DNA of 64,000 nucleotides from Paenibacillus pabuli (lineage in GTDB: Bacteria; Bacillota; Bacilli; Paenibacillales; Paenibacillaceae): positions 992,001 through 1,056,000 of the forward strand of contig NZ_JBDOIO010000003.1 in the NCBI RefSeq assembly GCF_039831995.1. Direction: 5' to 3'. Positions 35,768 to 44,557 of this stretch are shown piece by piece (the stretch's first letter is position 1; each line of letters opens with the position of its first letter). The notes under the pieces were generated by a model. That model saw nothing but the letters and a program-made list of their open reading frames with translations. It did not search any database and was not told where the DNA came from. Position numbers and translations under genes: made by a program.

Positions 35768-36952
35768 TCAGCGCTTCGGACCATGCAAACGTAGTTGTTC
35801 ATCCAGCCATATCAGAGCAGATTGCAGCCTATCTTCCGGTACCGTTTCATATCGATCTCCCAGCGAAAGTTCAAATGAACAATGCCCGGTTTCACTGTTT
35901 TCGTTTAGATACGAAGTTAACCCTATTCCAAAATGCTGCGTCATTCTGCTAAGAATGGGTTCAGCCTCAGCTGGGGTTCGTTCGATGTACACATGAAACA
36001 TATTCGACACGGGTACTTCGGGCAACGTGCGTACTCCATAACATTGATTCAGCAATGAAGCGAGCTGCTTCGCTTGTTCATAATAGATTCCCATTTTATT
36101 AATGCGTTGATCATAATAATATTGGGCACTTAGAATATAAGGATACAGACCGATCAGATCCCCACCAAACCGGCGTTTCCAAACTCGGGACTCCTTTATC
36201 ATATCCGTATCTCCAGCCAGTATGGCTCCGGCAATACCGCCAATGCCTTTGTAAAAAGATACATACACACTATCAAACAAGCTGCAGATCTCTGCTGCCG
36301 ACTTCTGATAATAAGGTGTGATCTCAAACAATCTGGCTCCGTCCAAATGCAGCTTGATTCCCTGTTCACGGCAATAAGCCGAGATGGCTTCGAGTTCTTC
36401 ATATGGAGGCAGCTGGCCGCCAATCTCCCGTTGGGGCAATTCAAGCAATAGACAGGCTATGTCGCCTTCGATAGCTTGTACATCTTCCAATCGTATCAAT
36501 CGGTCCTTGTCTCCAAGCAGAACCGCTTCAATCTGATGAAGCTCCTTCAACGTATTCTCTTCATGAATTTCAATGTGACACAGGGGATGATAAGCTACAC
36601 GCTTCAGTCCCTTTTGCTCACAGTAAATCCGCAGCGCTATCTGCTGTGACATGGTACCACTTGGGAAAAAGATAGCCGCCTCCTTGCCCAGTACTTCAGC
36701 CATCTGCCGCTGGAAATGTTCAATGGTTTCTCCGCTCCCGTAATGATCGCTGTCCATCTCACCGTCAATATGCTGAAATGCTTCCTGGAGAACCTTGATT
36801 TTGCGACTGCCATGACCGCCAACGATATACTCCGCCTCCATGAACGATACCATTAATGAATCCGGTGTATCGCTCATGCCATATCCTACAGTCTCTTCAG
36901 CAGATGTCTCTTCGAAATCACCTGTAGTTTGATTACCAGTATGTTGCCCCAT
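35768..36952 (-). CDS. PLP-dependent threonine-aldolase/beta-eliminating lyase family enzyme
   Basis: 394 residues, fold type I. It has SDHYGSGETIEHFQRQMAEV at the substrate entry, FFPSGTMSQQIALR, the cofactor-stacking HLDGAR and the Schiff-base lysine in VSFYKGIGGIAGA. The family cleaves threonine to glycine and acetaldehyde or removes beta-substituents. The 40-residue hydrophilic extension before MSDTPDSLMVSF is longer than usual. ATG 36952 has AAAGG ten bases upstream, better than the overlapping GTG 36961. Confidence 0.88.
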   Translation of the reverse strand: MGQHTGNQTTGDFEETSAEETVGYGMSDTPDSLMVSFMEAEYIVGGHGSRKIKVLQEAFQHIDGEMDSDHYGSGETIEHFQRQMAEVLGKEAAIFFPSGTMSQQIALRIYCEQKGLKRVAYHPLCHIEIHEENTLKELHQIEAVLLGDKDRLIRLEDVQAIEGDIACLLLELPQREIGGQLPPYEELEAISAYCREQGIKLHLDGARLFEITPYYQKSAAEICSLFDSVYVSFYKGIGGIAGAILAGDTDMIKESRVWKRRFGGDLIGLYPYILSAQYYYDQRINKMGIYYEQAKQLASLLNQCYGVRTLPEVPVSNMFHVYIERTPAEAEPILSRMTQHFGIGLTSYLNENSETGHCSFELSLGDRYETVPEDRLQSALIWLDEQLRLHGPKR

Positions 36953-37027
36953 CTGGCTCACACCTTTCTATTTAAACTTTACTTAACCATTGTCATTCGC
37001 GAAACGCTGTTATATCATGCTTTGCTT

Positions 37028-37399
37028 TTACTTCCGCCAAAAAGTCGAGCAGTCTGCCTTATCTGTAATATTAAAAGCAATAATTCTCTCCAGCAGTGAA
37101 AAATCCAAGAGTTGACTCCATTTGATTCGAATCAATTCCTTCGTATGATCATAGCCAGCCTCAACAATCTCATCTGAAAACTGAAGAATACCTGCCTTCT
37201 CAGGAGCAATAGCCAAATGCTGTTTGGCTACGCTAAATCCGATAATGAAGGTGTCATGATCCGTAAACATCGGCTGATTCCACGCAATCTTTGCCTTTAA
37301 GTTTGGAAATTTCGTAGCCACCCAACTCAAAACTTCTTCGGTTCGAGCACGGTATTCCGGGTTATCCATCCGTGCCAGAAATTCTTCAAATTCTTCCAA
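37028..37399 (-). CDS. DUF1801/YdhG-like (frataxin-like) protein
   Basis: 123 residues with the family motifs AKIAWNQPMFT and FSVAKQHLAIAPEKAGI. Members such as YdhG are described as frataxin-like iron chaperones in Bacillus. The assignment for this one is by resemblance only. AGGAGGAACTTCGC precedes the ATG. Confidence 0.8.
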   Translation of the reverse strand: MEEFEEFLARMDNPEYRARTEEVLSWVATKFPNLKAKIAWNQPMFTDHDTFIIGFSVAKQHLAIAPEKAGILQFSDEIVEAGYDHTKELIRIKWSQLLDFSLLERIIAFNITDKADCSTFWRK

Positions 37400-37557
37400 G
37401 CGAAGTTCCTCCTATGTAGAAAAGTAGTTTAGATCAGCGTGTTTTGTCATCTTACCCTGTTTCTCAAGTATACACGTTTGTAGCAAGTCTCCAAACAAAA
37501 ATCCGTTTGAATTAAGCCCCTCTCTCAAACCCTTAACTTCTTGCCGCTAAGCGGACA

Positions 37558-37584
37558 ACTCCTTCCACTGAACAACATATCCTA
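37558..37584 (+). promoter_or_regulatory. Sigma-K-like promoter
   Basis: AC (37558-37559), a 16-base spacer, and CATATCCTA (37576-37584) match the sigma-K consensus AC-N16-CATANNNTA. The predicted transcript starts about 25 bases before the first paralogue. Confidence 0.5.
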
Positions 37585-37614
37585 ATTACAAAATGATAGA
37601 TTGGAGGAATTGCT

Positions 37615-38061
37615 ATGGTTCGTACACTTGACGCCCGTACGTCTCTGGGGTCAGCCGGCATTACCCCGCTTAACGTTCCGCTTGGCGCAAATACACCTAC
37701 CCTGCTCGGGATTGTTGGACTCAATATCTTCAATCCGGGGCCGCTGATCCGCAGCCAATTCAATGGGACCTATCGGATCTCGGTGTCCAATGTGTCTTCC
37801 TTGCCTTCTTCTATTCGTTTTGAAATATTCAGAGGGGCAACTTATACGGGCCAACCGATCTATGTGGTTTCCCAGCCTGTATTTCCTGCTGATAGTACCA
37901 TTCTTGCAAGCTTTGAAGGATCGGATTACAATGTGCCTGCACCTGCCAATGGGCAGCTCATCTACTCCTGCTTTGCAACGTTTGTCCCTGTATCCGCAAC
38001 TGAACAAGCCACTCGTCTTGGACCGGAGTGCTTCAATGCGGTCGCATACAGCGACGATTGA
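37615..38061 (+). CDS. Unknown protein, first of a tandem pair
   Basis: 148 residues, no signal peptide, no membrane segment. It starts MVRTLDARTSLGS and ends LGPECFNAVAYSDD, both conserved in the next gene. The middle is beta-strand-rich and shares NPGPLIR and GSDYNVPAPANGQLIYS with the paralogue. TTGGAGGAATTGCT precedes the ATG. I do not recognise the family. The sigma-K-like promoter suggests expression in the mother cell late in sporulation, thus a spore coat or exosporium protein; this is inference. Confidence 0.75.
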   Translation: MVRTLDARTSLGSAGITPLNVPLGANTPTLLGIVGLNIFNPGPLIRSQFNGTYRISVSNVSSLPSSIRFEIFRGATYTGQPIYVVSQPVFPADSTILASFEGSDYNVPAPANGQLIYSCFATFVPVSATEQATRLGPECFNAVAYSDD

Positions 38062-38108
38062 CACCACGTCCCTATCTCTCCTTAGCTTTGAAGAAAGGAG
38101 GACTTCAC

Positions 38109-38561
38109 ATGGTTAAAACATTAGATGCACGAACTTCCCAGGGCTCTAAAGGTCAGGGCGTTCTCACTCCCAGTTTCACAAACAGCGTTCCGCTGTTGTT
38201 TGCTCAAGTTGGGCTGCAAATAATTAATCCGGGCCCAATCATCCGAACGCTTTTCTCAGGTATCGTTACAGTAACAGCCAATCAGTTATTTAATAACGGT
38301 TCTCTTGCTATTGAGGTATATCGTGGTCTGGGAGCCTCGCAGCAGCTTGTGTACCGGGCCGAAAAGACTGTTCTCGGCAATCCCTTCTTCAGCCCATGTG
38401 TGCTCAGTTTTACGGGCTCCGATTATAATGTGGCACCGCCGGGAAATGGCCAGCTCGTTTATTCGGTCTATGCGACTTTCTCCTACGGTCCGGATACCGG
38501 CGTAAGCAATGTCCGACTTGGACCCGAAAGTTTTAACGCAACTGTGTATTCCGATGACTAA
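38109..38561 (+). CDS. Unknown protein, second of a tandem pair
   Basis: 150 residues, an obvious paralogue of the preceding gene (by eye roughly 40-45% identical). It shares MVKTLDARTS, INPGPIIRTLF, GSDYNVAPPGNGQLVYS and LGPESFNATVYSDD. AAGGAGG lies before ATG 38109, 48 bases after the previous stop; the frame opens earlier at 38028 but overlaps the first gene. The pair is probably co-transcribed and ends at the terminator at 38612. Confidence 0.75.
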   Translation: MVKTLDARTSQGSKGQGVLTPSFTNSVPLLFAQVGLQIINPGPIIRTLFSGIVTVTANQLFNNGSLAIEVYRGLGASQQLVYRAEKTVLGNPFFSPCVLSFTGSDYNVAPPGNGQLVYSVYATFSYGPDTGVSNVRLGPESFNATVYSDD

Positions 38562-38611
38562 GTTGATGGTTCGAAAACAAAATAACCTTTTACGCCTCGT
38601 ACTTTTAGACT

Positions 38612-38690
38612 AATAATAAGGATGCTCGGTCCAATCCAGTACTCTCCGATGGCTAGAGTTGGAGGGATCAGGCGTCCTTATTCTTGTTTC
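38612..38690. terminator. Bidirectional intrinsic terminator with long loop
   Basis: AATAAGGATGC pairs with GCGTCCTTATT across about 46 bases that hold a smaller ACTCT/AGAGT hairpin. It lies between the tandem pair and the convergent Lrp gene. Confidence 0.65.
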
Positions 38691-38694
38691 ATAT

Positions 38695-39111
38695 TCAATT
38701 TTGTTTGTTAATCACAATGGAAAGACTATAGTTCGCATGTTCGTTTAAACGAACAAGGAATTGATCTAACACTTCATTGGATGGAAATCTGGTCTCCAGA
38801 ATGTAGCATCCGTTTCCACTCACTTTATAGTTATTAATTACATAATCATTTTCCTTTTTAACAAAGGACAGGAATGACTGATGATGTGGATTCGTCAGTT
38901 TGATCGTGATAAACGCATGGATTAAACAGTTTAATTTGACTTGATTTACTTGGACGGTGTATTTTTCAATAATTCCGTTTTCCTCCAGCTTCAAAACTCT
39001 CGAAGCAGCTGCTTGTCCAGTGAGATGAACCTTCTCCCCCAGCTTTTTCATCGTAATGCGACTGTTCTCGGACAGCTCTTTAATAATTAATTCATCTATG
39101 TGATCGAGCAC
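38695..39111 (-). CDS. Lrp/AsnC-family transcriptional regulator
   Basis: 138 residues. The N-terminal helix-turn-helix (IDELIIKELSENSRITMKKL, LTGQAAASRVLKLEENGIIE) and the C-terminal RAM-like alpha/beta domain (YKVSGNGCYILETRF) are both clear. Such proteins sense amino acids. It is divergent from the metallo-hydrolase gene, which it may control. No ligand is predicted. Confidence 0.9.
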   Translation of the reverse strand: MLDHIDELIIKELSENSRITMKKLGEKVHLTGQAAASRVLKLEENGIIEKYTVQVNQVKLNCLIHAFITIKLTNPHHQSFLSFVKKENDYVINNYKVSGNGCYILETRFPSNEVLDQFLVRLNEHANYSLSIVINKQN

Positions 39112-39326
39112 TCGTTATCCTCCCCCTTTTAATTTTAGTATCATCACCAATGAAAACCCAATTCATGAGATAAGTAAAGCTTACTCTATTCTACATACAA
39201 ACCCATCATGAAAAGAAATTCTTTCATTATTCAAGCAAATGAGAAGAAAGACTTGATTCTATGCATGTACGCAGACATGCGGAGCGTGTAAGCTATTTAT
39301 ATATTCATGATCAAAGGAGAATTACA

Positions 39327-40088
39327 ATGAAAATAACTCAGATCCGAAATGCTACGATTATCGTTGAATACGCAGGACAACATTTTTTAATTGATCCATT
39401 CCTAGCTGACAAGGGCGTGTATCCTCCATTCCCAAATTCTGCGAGGCAGGATCAGATGAATCCATTGGTCGACCTTCCGACAACTATTGAAAATATAGTC
39501 CGTGGTATCGACGCGGTGATCGTTACTCATCTTCATTTGGACCACTTTGATGATGCGGCAAAAGAAGCGCTGCCCAAAGATATCAAAATGTTTGTACAGA
39601 ACGAAGCTGATGCGTCTGAAGTTAAAAATGCTGGCTTTAACAACGTAGAGATTCTTCATGAATATTCAGTATTTCATGGAATTCAACTGTTTAAAACAAA
39701 AGGGGAGCATGGCAGAGGAGAAATCTTGAAGCTTGCTGGCGAAGTATGCGGCGTAGTCTTTAAACACACAAATGAGCAAACATTATATGTAGCTGGGGAC
39801 ACCGTTTGGGTCGAGTCTGTTCAAGAAGTGATCCAAACTCACAAACCTGAGGTTATCGTTGTGAATGGAGGAGATAATCAGTTTCTGGAAGGTGGTTCCT
39901 TGGTTATGGGCATAGACGATATCTATAAAGTATACCAAGCTGCACCAGACGCGAAAATCATTGTAGTCCATATGGAAGCAGTTAACCATTGGGGTCTTTC
40001 CAGAGAAGACTTAAGAAGCTTTTTGAAGGATAAAGGGATCACCAGTAACATTGCTGTTCCTGAGGATGGAGAATCCTACGTATTATAA
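39327..40088 (+). CDS. MBL-fold metallo-hydrolase
   Basis: 253 residues. The zinc motif is THLHLDHFDDAA (HxHxDH), with further ligands in KTKGEHG, VAGDTVW and VVHMEAVNHW. It resembles the UlaG/YtkL-like group of predicted metal-dependent hydrolases. Substrate unknown. AAAGGAG precedes ATG 39327, which starts MKITQIRNATIIVEYAGQHF, the usual N-terminus; the frame to 39261 is not used. Confidence 0.9.
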   Translation: MKITQIRNATIIVEYAGQHFLIDPFLADKGVYPPFPNSARQDQMNPLVDLPTTIENIVRGIDAVIVTHLHLDHFDDAAKEALPKDIKMFVQNEADASEVKNAGFNNVEILHEYSVFHGIQLFKTKGEHGRGEILKLAGEVCGVVFKHTNEQTLYVAGDTVWVESVQEVIQTHKPEVIVVNGGDNQFLEGGSLVMGIDDIYKVYQAAPDAKIIVVHMEAVNHWGLSREDLRSFLKDKGITSNIAVPEDGESYVL

Positions 40089-40103
40089 TTCAGCTATAAA
40101 AAA

Positions 40104-40147
40104 ATAACACTCCTCCGTCACTTTGTGACGGTCAGGAGTGTTATTCT
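40104..40147. terminator. Bidirectional intrinsic terminator
   Basis: AATAACACTCCT pairs with AGGAGTGTTATT, and CGTCAC with GTGACG inside. It lies between the hydrolase and the convergent binding protein. Confidence 0.9.
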
Positions 40148-40152
40148 ACTGC

Positions 40153-41166
40153 TTACTTCACTGAAAGCAAGCTGTCCGTAATAAATTTCAATTGTCCTTC
40201 CAAAGTGATAGGGTCGTTATATGTGTCCGAAGTGTTATCCAGCTGGAAGACATGTCCTGCCTTAACTGCAGGCAGATTCTCCCACAACGTATTGCTATAT
40301 ACGACCTCGGCATCACTTGTATCTCCAGACCACGGGCTGGTAAAGATGATGTCACCTGCGTATTCCGGCAGCACTTCCATGGAGATCGAGGCAAAGCCTG
40401 TTCCACTGTCAATCGCTTCCGCCTGAGCCTTGGTTGGGGCCTTGAGGCCAAATTCTCCATAAAGGATTTCACCGCCACGACCATAGTTATGGCCGAATAC
40501 ATATAATCCTTTCGCATATGGATTCAGGATGGACACCGTTCGATCGCCTACGGCGGCTTCTACTTTGGGTTTCCATTCGTTAATCTGTGATTCCCAGTTT
40601 GTAATCCAGGCTTTCGCTGCATCTTCTCTATTTGTCAGTTTGCCTAATTCAAGCATCAAGTCTTTATAATTGAGTTTGCCATACTCGATCTGCACCACAG
40701 GAGCAATTTGAGACAATTGATCAAGACCCTCTGTACCCGTATAAGCGATGATCAGATCAGGTTTGAGACTTACCAGTTGTTCCGCTGTAGGCTGCTCACC
40801 CAGATCGGTTGTTCCTTCACTTATCAATTGATCCTTAATATACTTATTGCCCATTGCACCCGAGAGGGCTCCTACCACCGGAACATCCAGTGCTACAAAG
40901 TAACCTGTTGTGAAAGCCGTCAAATCAACGACACGCTGAGGTGTTTTGGGTACTTGTACTTCTCCTGCATCCGATTGATATGTAACCGTCTCTCCTTCAT
41001 CAGTCGCCGCTGGTTCAGCTGCAGATGTTGAATCAGTTGTCTGCTCAGCCGTGTTTGCGCTAGTATCCGCTGCTGTACTGGTCGTCGATGACTGACCGCA
41101 TGCACTTAATACAAACAGCACGGTTAGTGCCAGTATAAGCAAAATCGAATTGGACCGTTTCAACAA
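40153..41166 (-). CDS. Iron-siderophore-binding lipoprotein
   Basis: 337 residues. The signal peptide ends in LSAC, a Ser/Thr/Ala-rich linker of about 40 residues follows, then a class III (FecB/FhuD-like) binding domain (PKTPQRVVDLTAFTTGYFVA, LVSLKPDLIIAYTG, SNTLWENLPAVKAGHVFQLD). It delivers a ferric siderophore to an ABC importer. No permease or ATPase gene is adjacent, so the partner is elsewhere. A Fur box lies 23 bases upstream of the start. Confidence 0.92.
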   Translation of the reverse strand: MLKRSNSILLILALTVLFVLSACGQSSTTSTAADTSANTAEQTTDSTSAAEPAATDEGETVTYQSDAGEVQVPKTPQRVVDLTAFTTGYFVALDVPVVGALSGAMGNKYIKDQLISEGTTDLGEQPTAEQLVSLKPDLIIAYTGTEGLDQLSQIAPVVQIEYGKLNYKDLMLELGKLTNREDAAKAWITNWESQINEWKPKVEAAVGDRTVSILNPYAKGLYVFGHNYGRGGEILYGEFGLKAPTKAQAEAIDSGTGFASISMEVLPEYAGDIIFTSPWSGDTSDAEVVYSNTLWENLPAVKAGHVFQLDNTSDTYNDPITLEGQLKFITDSLLSVK

Positions 41167-41188
41167 TGTAAACCCACCCTTTTTAATT

Positions 41189-41207
41189 GATATTGATAAT
41201 CGTTATC
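41189..41207. promoter_or_regulatory. Fur box
   Basis: GATATTGATAATCGTTATC matches 17 of 19 positions of the Fur consensus GATAATGATAATCATTATC. It is just upstream of the siderophore-binding lipoprotein, implying iron repression. Confidence 0.85.
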
Positions 41208-41272
41208 ACTTTATCATGATGCAGTCTATTTGACAAGCTAATTTCAACTTCTCTTTGTAAAATGTAGTAATA

Positions 41273-41449
41273 TTGAATGTTTCACCCCACAGACATGATA
41301 TCACTTCAACAGTTGAATTCATTGACTTAATAGATCACCAGTCACACCAAATCGAAGAACTACATGTTAAATTACGCAAGGATGGTCAAGAACATGAAGT
41401 ACCCATGACTGGAGCTGCTTTAAGGGTTGATACATTAACAAGAAGATAA
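41273..41449 (+). pseudogene. 3' remnant of an unidentified gene
   Basis: An open frame with coding-like composition reads TVEFIDLIDHQSHQIEELHV, KLRKDGQEHEVPMTGAALRV, DTLTRR and then TAA. It has no ribosome site and no family start, and a hairpin with T run follows after 12 bases, as if the natural gene end had survived. Family not recognised. Confidence 0.35.
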
Positions 41450-41741
41450 TTAGTGCGTTTAGTAGCCCCTCCATTGGGACTCCTATTTTTGTTACCTAGA
41501 TTCATACAGGTCAATATGGGTATCTCCTATCCACATCTCAACGGATAACAGGTATTACTATTCTTCTATTACCGCGATAGCATGTGTCGCTCACGGTCAT
41601 TATGGCATGCAAGACGAGTAAATGAAGCCAGATGAATATCCTTATCTGTTTGATTATTTTCTGGAAGTAAATTATGTGCGCTCTGATACTATTGTTAGCT
41701 GCTAAATGGAATGTTGATTTTTAGCCAGAGAGGATTAAAAC

Positions 41742-41775
41742 AAAAAACCAAAGCATTAGCTTTGGTTTTTTTGTT
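41742..41775. terminator. Bidirectional intrinsic terminator (copy 1 of a repeated hairpin)
   Basis: AAACCAAAGC and GCTTTGGTTT with a 4-base loop, with T runs on both strands. A near-identical hairpin stands at 43959-43988. It ends the protease transcript. Confidence 0.85.
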
Positions 41776-41861
41776 TTAATTAGTTTGGGGAAAATGTGAT
41801 CCTAAATGATTAACTTGAGATAGATTGGATTAGAAAGCCGTCCCTCTCATCTGAAAAAGTT

Positions 41862-43214
41862 TTAAAGCACATAAAGATCTAAGTTTAATCCGTTCAGGAT
41901 TCTCTCAGCATGAGTATATAGCATGCTGTCATTACTGAGAATTCTTCCGTGCACTATTCCTTTAAAACCAGAACCTGCAAAAACAGGTGCTCCACTATCG
42001 CCTGGTTGTGAAACTGTACTTGTTTCAAAGAGATATCTGCCAGCTGTAGTAAAGTAAACGTCTTTTCTCTGTAATGTGCCAGTAGTTGTGTCCGTAGTAG
42101 CGCCTGACTTAATTACAGTTTCTCCTATTTTACTTGAAGACAGCGCTTGAACTCCAGTAAGCCTTGTTGGATTACCTGGGTTGATTCCAGAAGTGTTATA
42201 AATGACATTACTTGGAGTGTGATTCCCACCGCTTAACCTAATAGCACCAGAGTCGGCGTATGAGCCCATATAGATATTAGACAAGGGTCCAAGAAGGTAT
42301 CCTCCTTGACTAAAATTTGTACCTTGACTCCCGCAATGACCTGCAGTAACAAGAAATAGGGTTCCGTTTGATCTTGATTTTGCAGGTACGCCCGCTGTAC
42401 ATTTCCCACTACTATTTATCTCATGACCACCCATTATTGTTCCTGTATATGTGTTTCTTGCAGTCTGTTCGATAAGCCCCGGGTCGTCATTAAATTCCAA
42501 GGGGTATTTGTTAAACATTGTTTGAACAATTTCCTGTTTTTCAGGACCTAATTCATTACCGAGGGAAACCACAACTTTCTGATTAGGGTAATCTGAATAA
42601 ATTTTCGTTACATTAACATTTTGTTCTTTTAAAAGATCAAGCTTACTGACTATATTCTCTACAAAGCCCATTAGTTGTTTTTCGCTATAATCAACCTTTT
42701 CATACACAATTTCATTAGGCAAGATTAACGAAGCTGCATTGTTAGAGACGTTAGTTGTAAATTGTTCTACCGTTTCAACAAACGCCTGTTCCTCTTGATT
42801 GCTACTAGTAATATTTTTATTAGAACCTCCTGTATATCTAACTATAATCTTGTATTCGGGAGCTTGTTGTATATACATTCCAGCATAATTTTCAGACATT
42901 GATGAATCCTGGATCGCTTTTTCAAGATCAGGTATAAATTTTTGTTCAATCTCAACTCTTCTATCCATCTCAGATTCCTCAGATTCTGATAGAGAGACAC
43001 CATATTTCTGAACAGAAGATTCGTTTTGAATAGAGAGGAGTTGATTAGTGCTCTTTTCGAAACCAAATTCATCTCTGAATTTTTCTTCTAAATTATACTT
43101 TTCGTTTGTATAGGCCTGGCTATCTTTCTCAATGTTCTCAGCATAAGTTACTCCACTAATAGATAATGTAAGGGCTACACCAAAGATTAATGTAGTTATT
43201 TTTTTGAGATCCAT
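41862..43214 (-). CDS. Secreted trypsin-like serine protease (S1 family)
   Basis: 450 residues. A signal peptide (FGVALTLSISGVTYA) is followed by a pro-region of about 230 residues and a chymotrypsin-fold domain. The triad is His in TAGHCGSQG, Asp in YADSGAIRL and Ser in PGDSGAPVF. The long N-terminal part resembles the inhibitory pro-domain of streptogrisin/alpha-lytic-type proteases. It acts outside the cell. The gene follows a lipoprotein gene after 25 bases and probably forms an operon with it. AT-rich compared with its surroundings. Confidence 0.9.
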   Translation of the reverse strand: MDLKKITTLIFGVALTLSISGVTYAENIEKDSQAYTNEKYNLEEKFRDEFGFEKSTNQLLSIQNESSVQKYGVSLSESEESEMDRRVEIEQKFIPDLEKAIQDSSMSENYAGMYIQQAPEYKIIVRYTGGSNKNITSSNQEEQAFVETVEQFTTNVSNNAASLILPNEIVYEKVDYSEKQLMGFVENIVSKLDLLKEQNVNVTKIYSDYPNQKVVVSLGNELGPEKQEIVQTMFNKYPLEFNDDPGLIEQTARNTYTGTIMGGHEINSSGKCTAGVPAKSRSNGTLFLVTAGHCGSQGTNFSQGGYLLGPLSNIYMGSYADSGAIRLSGGNHTPSNVIYNTSGINPGNPTRLTGVQALSSSKIGETVIKSGATTDTTTGTLQRKDVYFTTAGRYLFETSTVSQPGDSGAPVFAGSGFKGIVHGRILSNDSMLYTHAERILNGLNLDLYVL

Positions 43215-43239
43215 AGATGCCTCCTCGTATATATTCAGT

Positions 43240-43749
43240 TTACATGACCTCTTCTGCGTTGATTATCATTGTTTTTTCATCTTCAAAGCTCGATTGATCA
43301 GATTGAAACACTGCGTTTAGGACGACACTGACGTTTGAACTTGCTATTTGCTGAAGTTGATCTGAACTTAGTGTAATTTCATAACTTTCAGAATACCATT
43401 GGTCCTTCACTAATTTTGTTGTTATTCCTTCAGTTGTTGTTGACCTTGGAGGAAGGATACTTTCCCCATCAGTTTGCAAATCTACATCAAGTATTTTTTT
43501 TGAATGAAGGATCTGATTATCGGCATCCTTGCCTATATACTTCAGACCTGGTTCAAAAATGAATGTATCATTATTTGATTTTTTGATGATTAATCTGAGT
43601 TCATAATCCCCAGATTGTTTACTAGCTATAATTTGATCGCCATCTTTTTGAATTTGATCGGGTGTACTAATAGCATCGTTATTCAGTGAGGAATCGGAAC
43701 AACCAAACAGGACAAGACAAATCATAAGAATAAGGGATATATGCTTCAA
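43240..43749 (-). CDS. Lipoprotein upstream of the protease
   Basis: 169 residues. The signal peptide MKHISLILMICLVLFGC gives a clear lipobox. The mature part is a beta-rich domain (GDYELRLIIKKSNNDTFIFE, YSESYEITLSSDQLQQIASS) of no recognised family. Position suggests a partner of the protease, for example an immunity or anchoring factor, but nothing in the sequence shows that. AAAGGAGGTCGTAC precedes ATG 43749. Confidence 0.7.
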   Translation of the reverse strand: MKHISLILMICLVLFGCSDSSLNNDAISTPDQIQKDGDQIIASKQSGDYELRLIIKKSNNDTFIFEPGLKYIGKDADNQILHSKKILDVDLQTDGESILPPRSTTTEGITTKLVKDQWYSESYEITLSSDQLQQIASSNVSVVLNAVFQSDQSSFEDEKTMIINAEEVM

Positions 43750-44089
43750 TGTACGACCTCCTTTCCATTCAGAATCTTAGGTGTTGTTCCAATAATTTAG
43801 ACGCAGCATAATGCTAAAATGTTTCATTAATTTATAAATTTTACAATTTATATACATTTGTTTACATATAATATTTATTGATTTATCCGATGTGTGGTAA
43901 TGCAGATCCATTAACCTGATTTATTCAATTTCAGCAAAGCAAAGAACGACAAAATCCAAACAAAAAACCAAAGCTGTAAGCTTTGGTTCAAAATAGGTTG
44001 GCATAAATAGGCCCCTTCATCTCTTTAAGACTTGGTTAGGTAATATTGGAAAAATAAAGGATGAAATACCGGGATCACATCGTATAAAA
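43750..44089. other. AT-rich spacer with terminator
   Basis: About 340 bases, very AT-rich near 43820-43890. Apart from the terminator hairpin (43959-43988) I see no gene or repeat. Confidence 0.4.
43959..43988 (-). terminator. Intrinsic terminator (copy 2 of a repeated hairpin)
   Basis: AACCAAAGCT and AGCTTTGGTT with a 3-base loop; on the minus strand TTTTTTGTTTGG follows. It serves the gene at 44090 and shares its sequence with the hairpin at 41742. Confidence 0.8.
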
Positions 44090-44479
44090 TTAATTCAAAA
44101 AAGACTTAAGTTCTTCTTCAAATTGATTTCCGAACTCCCTAATACCTTCTTTGGACGCTTTCAGAGTGTATAAATGACCTAAATCCATAAAGATAAGTAA
44201 GTAGAGATCTGTTTTGTATTCATGCATCCATTTTATTTCCATACTCTCTTCAAAATGACTAATGTAACCCTTCCATTTTTCCTCAGGGAATTCTTTCAGC
44301 ATTGGAATGAAGCTGTTTAAAACCATGTTTGTCCTACCAAATTTAGCTTCTTTCACTATTTCAGAATTAACAACATATTTATAATTATAATAACCACCTT
44401 CACCTGGAGAGGGATTATGTTTAACGACAGTAAATTCAATGTAATTAACCGGGAAGTTTTTATCTCTTAAAATAGGCAT
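44090..44479 (-). CDS. Unknown protein, candidate toxin-immunity protein
   Basis: 129 residues, cytoplasmic, acidic-hydrophobic, with no signal peptide. It starts MPILRDKNFPVNYIEFTVVK and ends in an amphipathic helix (EFGNQFEEELKSFLN). It lies 78 bases after a short toxin-like fragment, the usual order of polymorphic toxin then immunity genes. Family not recognised; the immunity role is inferred from position, size and charge only. GGAGGTAAAC precedes the ATG. Confidence 0.6.
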   Translation of the reverse strand: MPILRDKNFPVNYIEFTVVKHNPSPGEGGYYNYKYVVNSEIVKEAKFGRTNMVLNSFIPMLKEFPEEKWKGYISHFEESMEIKWMHEYKTDLYLLIFMDLGHLYTLKASKEGIREFGNQFEEELKSFLN

Positions 44480-44557
44480 TGTTTACCTCCATGATTGTAA
44501 AACTGGAGAGAGCATTAATCTTCTCTCCCCAGTCTGTTTTTTTAAGTAAAACTTAAA

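Larger units (their letters stand above)
41208..41861. other. 650-base region with decayed coding sequence
   Basis: It contains the remnant at 41273-41449, a weak hairpin with T run at 41461-41491 and the bidirectional terminator at 41742-41775. Between 41512 and 41704 one plus frame reads coding-like text broken by a TAA (GHYGMQDE, stop, MKPDEYPYLFDYFLEVNYVR), which ends at TAA near 41702. No intact gene is seen. Confidence 0.4.

Noticed and set aside
41500..41704. Transposase remnant
   Set aside because: The broken frame reads protein-like, but no transposase motif, inverted repeat or target duplication is visible, so it is left as unidentified decay.
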